From the NCBI GenBank assembly GCA_900539095.1, contig UQAR01000001.1:62001-126000 (forward strand): 64,000 bases of DNA, given 5' to 3'. The translations under genes were made by a program, and so were the position numbers. Below are positions 59,403 through 64,000 of the stretch, piece after piece (positions within the stretch are counted from its first letter, which is position 1; each line of letters opens with the position of its first letter). The notes under the pieces are model-generated. The model saw only the letters and a list, made by a program, of their open reading frames with translations. It had not been told where the DNA came from and made no database searches. The DNA comes from an uncultured Ruminococcus sp. GTDB taxonomy: Bacteria > Bacillota > Clostridia > Oscillospirales > Ruminococcaceae.

Positions 59403-60317
59403 TCAGCAGTTCATGAGCAGCTCTGCAAGGGCATTGAGTATCTTGTCCACCTGAACGTCAGAACCAAATTTGACGTCAAGCTTTGAGCCGCCTTTTTTAT
59501 CTTCACTCAGACTTACACGGAGCTTATCGGTAGCCTGATTTACTCTTATCTCAAATTCCGTGTACATAGGATTTGTGATAGTACGCTTTATTTTCTTCTC
59601 AGTCTTTTTCTTTGTTTCAAGATCTGTCACAGCTTTTTCAAGCTCTCTTACCGTCCAGCCTTTTTCTATACACTGGGCAGCAAGCTTATCCTGAACATCT
59701 TTATCTGCAACGCCTGCCAGCACCTTGGCATGGCCCTCAGTTATCTTCTTATCACCGAGCATTTTCTTTACGTTCTCGCTAAGAGAAAGCAGTCTTATAG
59801 AATTTGCCACAGCTGAACGTGAACGTCCCACAGCCTCTGCTACCTGCTGCTGCGTCAGTCCGTAGGTCTCAATAAGAGTCTGATAAGCAGCAGCCTCCTC
59901 AAGAGGAGTAAGGTCTTTACGTTGGATATTCTCGATAAGGGAAATTTCCGCAGCCTCAAGGTCTGTCAGTTCCTTTATATATACCGGTATCTCCTCAAGA
60001 CCTGCCAAACGTGACGCACGCCACCTGCGTTCGCCTGCAACTATTCTGTATCCGCCGTTGTCAAGTGGTCTGACGAGTATAGGCTGCAAAACGCCATGCT
60101 GTCTGATATTTTCGGCAAGCTCGTTGAGAGCCTCTTCGTCAAATTCAGAACGTGGCTGCTTTTTATCAGGCTCTATAAGTGATATTCTCACCATAGAGAT
60201 GCCGCCCTCCGAACCGTTTTTATCATCAGCCGCATTGCTGTCAGTTTCTTCGACATCTATAGAATTATCAAAAAACAGGCTGTCAAGGCCCCTGTCCATT
60301 TTACTTTTTTTAGCCAT
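59403..60317 (-). CDS. parB: ParB/Spo0J chromosome partition protein
   Basis: A 304-residue CTP-dependent DNA clamp that loads at parS and spreads. The N-terminal domain has RSEFDEEALNELAENIRQHGVLQPILVRPL and the CTP-binding box IVAGERRWRASRLAG and ENIQRKDLTPLEEA. The helix-turn-helix is YGLTQQQVAEAVGRSRSAVANSIRLLSL. The acidic, E/K-rich linker and the C-terminal dimerisation part follow. It lies 48 bases after parA, with a parS-like site in that gap. Confidence 0.95.
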   Translation of the reverse strand: MAKKSKMDRGLDSLFFDNSIDVEETDSNAADDKNGSEGGISMVRISLIEPDKKQPRSEFDEEALNELAENIRQHGVLQPILVRPLDNGGYRIVAGERRWRASRLAGLEEIPVYIKELTDLEAAEISLIENIQRKDLTPLEEAAAYQTLIETYGLTQQQVAEAVGRSRSAVANSIRLLSLSENVKKMLGDKKITEGHAKVLAGVADKDVQDKLAAQCIEKGWTVRELEKAVTDLETKKKTEKKIKRTITNPMYTEFEIRVNQATDKLRVSLSEDKKGGSKLDVKFGSDVQVDKILNALAELLMNC

Positions 60318-60349
60318 TGTATTATCCTTTCACATTTACATTGATGTAA

Positions 60350-60365
60350 TGTTCCACATGGAACA
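60350..60365. promoter_or_regulatory. parS-like site 1
   Basis: TGTTCCACATGGAACA, a match to the Bacillus parS consensus except for A in place of G at the centre. It directly abuts the parA stop codon. Confidence 0.8.
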
Positions 60366-61157
60366 TTACTTATCTTTATTCTTTGCCACTTTCTTTTTCT
60401 CTCTTTTAACCATTTCTTTTGCAAGGTTCTCATATGCCTTTGAGCCTTTGGCTTTCTTGTCATAATAAACAGCAGGCTCGCCAAAGCTTGGGGCCTCAGA
60501 CAAAGCGACATTTCTCGGTATGGTGGTTTCAAAGACTTCCTTTGAAAAGTGCTTTTTGACCTCACTTATTATCTGACCCGTTATTTTATATCTTTCAACG
60601 CACATTGTAAACAAAATGCCCTCGATATCAAGGTCAGGATTGAATGATGCTTTTACTCTATTTATAGTATTGTGCAGCTCAACCAGTCCCTCAAGTGAAA
60701 GGAACTCGCATTGAAGAGGTATAAGTACCGAATCTGCCGCCGCCAGTGCATTTATTGTGAGCATATCAAGAGTAGGCGGGCAGTCTATGAAAATGTAATC
60801 GTAAAATTCTTTTGCAGGAATGAGAGCGTTGCGAAGTTTCATTGCTCTGTCCTTTTCGTTGACAAGCTCAACAGACGCACCTGAAAGGTCCTGCGTGGTA
60901 GGGACAACAGATACACCACGACAAGCGGTAGGCACGACAGCCTCAAAAATCGAACAGTCTTCAAATATCACATCATACACTGTATTTCGTATGCTTTTTT
61001 TCTTTATGCCAAAACTTGTGGTCGTGTTACCCTGTGGGTCAAAGTCAACGATAAGGACTTTTTTGCCTTTCAGTCCGAAAACTGCCGCAAGATTCACAAC
61101 GGTGGTTGACTTTCCAACGCCGCCCTTTTGATTAGAAACGGCTATTATCTTTCCCAT
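60366..61157 (-). CDS. parA: ParA/Soj chromosome partition ATPase
   Basis: A 263-residue deviant Walker ATPase that drives origin segregation and regulates replication initiation with ParB. The P-loop is QKGGVGKSTT (KGGVGKST at 11-18), followed by VDFDPQGNTTTSFG and YIFIDCPPTLDMLTINAL. The C-terminal part ends in a basic helix. It heads the parA-parB transcript; the ATG is preceded by AAGAGGTAAAGAAT and a minus-strand TATAAT at 61198-61203. Confidence 0.96.
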   Translation of the reverse strand: MGKIIAVSNQKGGVGKSTTVVNLAAVFGLKGKKVLIVDFDPQGNTTTSFGIKKKSIRNTVYDVIFEDCSIFEAVVPTACRGVSVVPTTQDLSGASVELVNEKDRAMKLRNALIPAKEFYDYIFIDCPPTLDMLTINALAAADSVLIPLQCEFLSLEGLVELHNTINRVKASFNPDLDIEGILFTMCVERYKITGQIISEVKKHFSKEVFETTIPRNVALSEAPSFGEPAVYYDKKAKGSKAYENLAKEMVKREKKKVAKNKDK

Positions 61158-61252
61158 ATTCTTTACCTCTTTTCATTAGAAAATCATCTCAAATATTATT
61201 ATACTACACTTTTCTCCTTTTGAAAAGACCTTTTGAAAATTTTTCTCAAAAT

Positions 61253-61268
61253 TGTTCCATGTGGAACA
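61253..61268. promoter_or_regulatory. parS-like site 2
   Basis: TGTTCCATGTGGAACA, exactly the reverse complement of site 1. It lies in the divergent gap between parA and the second ParB gene. Confidence 0.8.
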
Positions 61269-61443
61269 AAACACGAACCGATATTATATGACAAATGCTG
61301 TGGCGGTTAAGATAGAAAGTCAGAGAAATTATAATTTAAGTAGTATTTTTGGTCACAACAGGAAGAAAAGTTTTCTGAATAAAATATAGCATTATGATCT
61401 GCGGCATGATATCATGTATTTATATAGAAACGGAGGTATAAAA

Positions 61444-62313
61444 ATGAGCATTTTTCCAAAAACATTGACCAAAGCTTTCAGTGAGGACACAGAAGAACCA
61501 CAGAGAGCGTCACCATATCAAACGCTTGGCAAGATAATCGACATTTCCATAGGTGAGATAAAGCCGAACCCTGTTCAGCCGAGAAGATATTTTTCACCTG
61601 CCGAACTGACAAGCCTTGCGAAAAGCATTTCTCAGGACGGTATCATACAGCCTCTCACGGTACGGAGAGTGAACGGTACTTTTGAGCTTGTTTCAGGTGA
61701 AAGGAGACTGCGTGCCGCAAAGCTTGCAGGGCTGAGGTCTGTGCCGTGTATCCTTATAAATGCCACAGAGGAACGTTCGCAGGTCATTGCACTTATTGAA
61801 AACATTCAGCGTTGCGATCTGAACTTTTTTGAAGAGGCTGAGGCTATCTCACAACTTATCACAAAATACGGTATGACGCAGGAATCGGCAGCTATCCGTC
61901 TTGGACTTGCTCAGTCTACGGTTGCGAACAAGCTGCGTATTCTAAAGCTGACAAACGAGGAACGCAAGATAATTCTTGACCACAATATGTCAGAACGTCA
62001 CGCACGGACTTTGCTGCGTATCTCTGACTGTGACCGCAGGGTCGCCATACTTAACAAGGCATCTGAAAGCGGCTGGACTGTTGACGCTTTGGAAAAATAC
62101 ATTACAAAACTTTTGAAAGATGACGAACAGAGGTCAAGCTATCACAAAAGGGCAGTCATGCTCAAAGATGTGAGATTATTTTTCAATACGGTAAACAAGG
62201 CAATGGACGTCATGAGGCTTGCAGGAGTAAAGGCTGACGCAAAGCGTATCGACCATGAGGATTACATTGAATACATAATAAAGATACCCTCAGAAAAGCA
62301 AAAAACAGAATAA
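61444..62313 (+). CDS. Second ParB-like protein, Noc-type
   Basis: A 289-residue ParB paralogue. It has the ParB domain with IKPNPVQPRRYFSPAELTSLAKSISQDGIIQPLTVRRVNG, the CTP box LVSGERRLRAAKLAG, ENIQRCDLNFFEEAEA, and a helix-turn-helix YGMTQESAAIRLGLAQSTVANKLRIL. A paralogue next to parAB is typical of Noc, the nucleoid occlusion factor, which evolved from ParB and binds membrane and DNA. I cannot tell from sequence which DNA site it reads. The ATG at 61444 follows CGGAGGTATAAAA; the frame extends ten codons upstream. parS-like sites lie on both sides. Confidence 0.82.
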   Translation: MSIFPKTLTKAFSEDTEEPQRASPYQTLGKIIDISIGEIKPNPVQPRRYFSPAELTSLAKSISQDGIIQPLTVRRVNGTFELVSGERRLRAAKLAGLRSVPCILINATEERSQVIALIENIQRCDLNFFEEAEAISQLITKYGMTQESAAIRLGLAQSTVANKLRILKLTNEERKIILDHNMSERHARTLLRISDCDRRVAILNKASESGWTVDALEKYITKLLKDDEQRSSYHKRAVMLKDVRLFFNTVNKAMDVMRLAGVKADAKRIDHEDYIEYIIKIPSEKQKTE

Positions 62314-62315
62314 AA

Positions 62316-62331
62316 TGTTCCACATGGAACA
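62316..62331. promoter_or_regulatory. parS-like site 3
   Basis: TGTTCCACATGGAACA, identical to site 1, three bases after the second ParB gene ends. Confidence 0.8.
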
Positions 62332-62337
62332 AAAAAA

Positions 62338-62373
62338 TCGGGCAGACTTTGAAAGTCCGTCCGATTTTGTTTT
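62338..62373. terminator. Bidirectional terminator
   Basis: AAATCGG-gca-GACTTT and AAAGTC-cgt-CCGATTT pair and are followed by TGTTTTTA; A tracts on the left give a minus-strand T run. It ends the second ParB gene and the CAP-domain gene. Confidence 0.8.
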
Positions 62374-63731
62374 TATACGTCGCTGTAAAAAAGCTGCTCC
62401 CAGTATGTATAATCGTTACCGTCCTGGGTCGTTGTGGCTTTTGCACACGCCATGTAACGCACATCAGGGTTGAGGATATTTTCTCTATGAGGCTGTGAAT
62501 TCATCCATGCGTCGAAAGCCTCTTTCACAGTGCTCATGCCGTTCACTCCGTATGCGATATTTTCTGCCACTGCTCTCCATTCAGGAAGATCAGTTTCTTC
62601 AATCGCCGTAAGGTACGAGTCGCCGTTAGGTCTGTCATGAGAGTAAGATTCAAGAAGTTCATTTGCTCTCACGCCTGCCGCAGAGTCAAGAAGTTCAAGT
62701 CCGCCAAGTTCTCTAAGACCATACTGACGTCTGACCTCATTTACATAGCCGAGCAATTCAGATGTTTCAGCAGAAAGATTTCTGTTTGACATATTTGTGC
62801 TTGACTCAGGCTCTGAAGGTTCAGCTGGCTGCGGCGTCTGAGGTTCTTCCTGAACAGGCGGCTCAGTTTCTGCACTGGTCTGCGGTTCAGTCTGTTTCTC
62901 AGTTTGTTTTGCAGTAGTCGTTGTGGTCGTAGTAGTGGTAGTAGTTGTAGTAGTTGCTGTGGTAGTGACAGCCGTTATGTCAGCACTGTGAGGAGGCTGC
63001 ATAGTCCTGCCGTTTATTATCACCTTTTCACCTGAAACGCTTATGTAGTTCGTTCCCACAACTATGGACTCCATAAGTTCGTCATCAGTGTTTGTTATCT
63101 CGATGCCCCTGTCAACAGCCTCAAGAACATACTTTGAACCGTTCACGTCCTTGACAGTGGCTTTGTCAACAGTCTTGCCGCTTTTAGTTATTTCAAATCT
63201 GCCTTCTGCAATGCACTTTATGGAAACCTTGTCAGTAACATCAAAGCTGCTGAAACTTTCGTCAACATACGTCACCTTTGTGCTTGCGTAGTAGACCTCA
63301 TTGTTTGAAATTATTATCCTTGTGCCCTTATAGCTAAAAGAGTTTACCTCGTCGCTGTCCTTTGTAAGCTTGACCATATTGTTCTGACAAGTAAGCGTAA
63401 GCTTATCACCATTATCGTCAGTTATCTCGATCTTATCAACTATCTCATTCGAGCTGTTTATAAGTGTATAACCGCCCTGAGCATTTGCAAAGAGAGTATA
63501 TCCGCCGTCAAATGATATCTTTGAGCAGGTCGCAGCAGTCTGTATAGTAGTCACTGAACCCATGAGAGTTTCAACTGATTTTTCGCTTGTTGTGACCGTT
63601 GTTGTCACTCCCGTGCTGACGCTGGAAAGCTTTTTAGGCTTTTCATCACCGGTGCTGCCGCAGGAAGAAAGGCAACAGCCTGCCGCACAGGCGATACATA
63701 TTATTTTCGTGAACCTTTTGCTATTTATCAT
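62373..63731 (-). CDS. CAP-domain lipoprotein with a poly-threonine linker
   Basis: A 452-residue exported protein. Signal peptide with lipobox LSSC, lipid site C24. Residues about 60-245 form a beta-rich repetitive region that includes two copies of a short D-x-V/I-x-K segment. A 14-threonine run (about residues 260-275) and a P/E/T-rich linker follow. The C-terminal about 125 residues are a CAP/SCP domain (LLGYVNEVRRQYGL, RAVAENIAYGVNG, AFDAWMNSQPHRENILNPDVRYMACA). In Gram-positives CAP domains are surface proteins of mostly unknown function. The ATG follows GGAGGGCAGGT. It lies convergent to the second ParB gene. Confidence 0.88.
   Translation of the reverse strand: MINSKRFTKIICIACAAGCCLSSCGSTGDEKPKKLSSVSTGVTTTVTTSEKSVETLMGSVTTIQTAATCSKISFDGGYTLFANAQGGYTLINSSNEIVDKIEITDDNGDKLTLTCQNNMVKLTKDSDEVNSFSYKGTRIIISNNEVYYASTKVTYVDESFSSFDVTDKVSIKCIAEGRFEITKSGKTVDKATVKDVNGSKYVLEAVDRGIEITNTDDELMESIVVGTNYISVSGEKVIINGRTMQPPHSADITAVTTTATTTTTTTTTTTTTTAKQTEKQTEPQTSAETEPPVQEEPQTPQPAEPSEPESSTNMSNRNLSAETSELLGYVNEVRRQYGLRELGGLELLDSAAGVRANELLESYSHDRPNGDSYLTAIEETDLPEWRAVAENIAYGVNGMSTVKEAFDAWMNSQPHRENILNPDVRYMACAKATTTQDGNDYTYWEQLFYSDV
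62905..62965 (-). repeat. ACN triplet run coding poly-threonine
   Basis: About twenty consecutive codons of the ACN type in the CAP-domain gene, giving the threonine run and its flank. Length may vary between strains. Confidence 0.75.
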
Positions 63732-63757
63732 ACCTGCCCTCCTGTATGACTATCATA

Positions 63758-63773
63758 TGTTCCACATGTAACA
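63758..63773. promoter_or_regulatory. parS-like site 4, one mismatch
   Basis: TGTTCCACATGTAACA; differs from sites 1 and 3 by one base in the right arm (T for G). It lies upstream of the CAP-domain gene. Confidence 0.65.
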
Positions 63774-63782
63774 TTACAAGAA

Positions 63783-63809
63783 AAGGCAGCCCAAGGGCTG
63801 CCTTTTTTC
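63783..63809 (-). terminator. Terminator of the truncated right-end gene
   Basis: AAAAGGCAGCCC-aa-GGGCTGCCTTTT, about a 12-bp perfect palindrome, with T runs on both strands. Confidence 0.85.
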
Positions 63810-63810
63810 T

Positions 63811-64000
63811 TTATTTTGTGTTTGAAAGAGTCCATCTGAAAGGTGCTATTCTCTTTGCCCTTGTATTGTCTATATTCCAGTTATTGAAAGTTATAGACGG
63901 GTCAAAATAGCGGTAGTCAGTTTTCATTTTACCCTTGTTTATGCTGATTCCCATTCCAGGCGACTTCTGGATAACAGCACCTATACGGTGATGTTCCTTC
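63811..64000 (-). CDS. C-terminal end of an unrecognised gene, cut by window edge
   Basis: A frame open from the window edge to the TAA at 63811-63813 gives about 62 C-terminal residues: it reads KEHHRIGAVIQKSPGMGISI, then NKGKMKTDYRYFDPSITFNN, then WNIDNTRAKRIAPFRWTLSNTK. It is followed by a strong terminator. I do not recognise the family; the start and most of the gene are outside the window. Confidence 0.6.
   Translation of the reverse strand, partial: KEHHRIGAVIQKSPGMGISINKGKMKTDYRYFDPSITFNNWNIDNTRAKRIAPFRWTLSNTK

Overview
The window looks like a chromosomal segment of a low-to-mid GC Clostridia, most likely a Ruminococcus-like member of the Oscillospiraceae. The reasons are the V-type (A/V) ATPase operon, the SpoVG and YabP/YabQ sporulation genes, single-chain GlyRS, pyruvate:ferredoxin oxidoreductase, teichoic-acid-type envelope genes, an intracellular arabinose pathway, and Soj/Spo0J with parS-like sites. 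This assignment is by gene content and protein style only; no database search was possible. The parA/parB cluster at the right end suggests proximity to the replication origin.

Layout. 1-5.4 kb: V-type ATPase operon on the minus strand (subunits H-C-I-K-F-E-A, A cut by the window edge). 5.7-9.0 kb: ACT regulator, homoserine dehydrogenase, homoserine kinase and 3-methyladenine glycosylase on plus. 9.1-12.8 kb: an accessory cassette with an XRE regulator divergent from zinc-ribbon, BspA-repeat, lipoprotein and small membrane proteins. 12.9-21.4 kb: guaA, an LTA-synthase-like sulfatase, a zinc-ribbon protein, lexA, murC, spoVG and a CE2-type esterase. 21.5-24.5 kb: yabP, yabQ, divIC, an S1-domain protein, DUF4321 and a lipoprotein. 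24.7-29.5 kb: a dynamin / inactive-looking M48 / dynamin operon. 29.9-34.7 kb: araD, ribulokinase, GH51 arabinofuranosidase and a divergent AraC regulator. 34.8-44.1 kb: a diacylglycerol-kinase-like protein, polA, a broken REP-associated transposase (RAYT), tsaD, and an RNA/protein modification run (trmN6-like, rimI, a methyltransferase, rsmI, dusB). 44.3-55.4 kb: glyS, tatD, a GT2 glycosyltransferase, an SseB-like protein, a membrane protein, a DMT transporter, YfhO, a NUDIX hydrolase and a CDP-glycerol transferase. 55.5-64 kb: nifJ, parB, parA, a second ParB/Noc-like gene, a CAP-domain lipoprotein, and the end of an unrecognised gene.

Repeats. Short palindromic repeats occupy many intergenic gaps. 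Family A has a GGGCGACC..GGTCGCCC or GGGCGAAC..GTTCGCCC core ending in CCTACA. Family B is an AGGAGTG-type tandem repeat followed by a small hairpin, found just after three minus-strand genes. Family C is an AAGGCA..TGCCTT hairpin. A related palindrome is embedded twice, in opposite orientations, inside the RAYT coding sequence. This ties the repeats to a plausible mobiliser.

Best candidates for something undescribed are: (1) the dynamin / pseudo-M48 / dynamin operon; (2) the XRE-controlled zinc-ribbon membrane cassette, whose consensus promoter carries a palindrome inside its spacer; (3) four CATG/CATG-complement-core parS-like sites around two ParB paralogues; (4) a tatD gene with no ATG, GTG or TTG in frame at its natural start.
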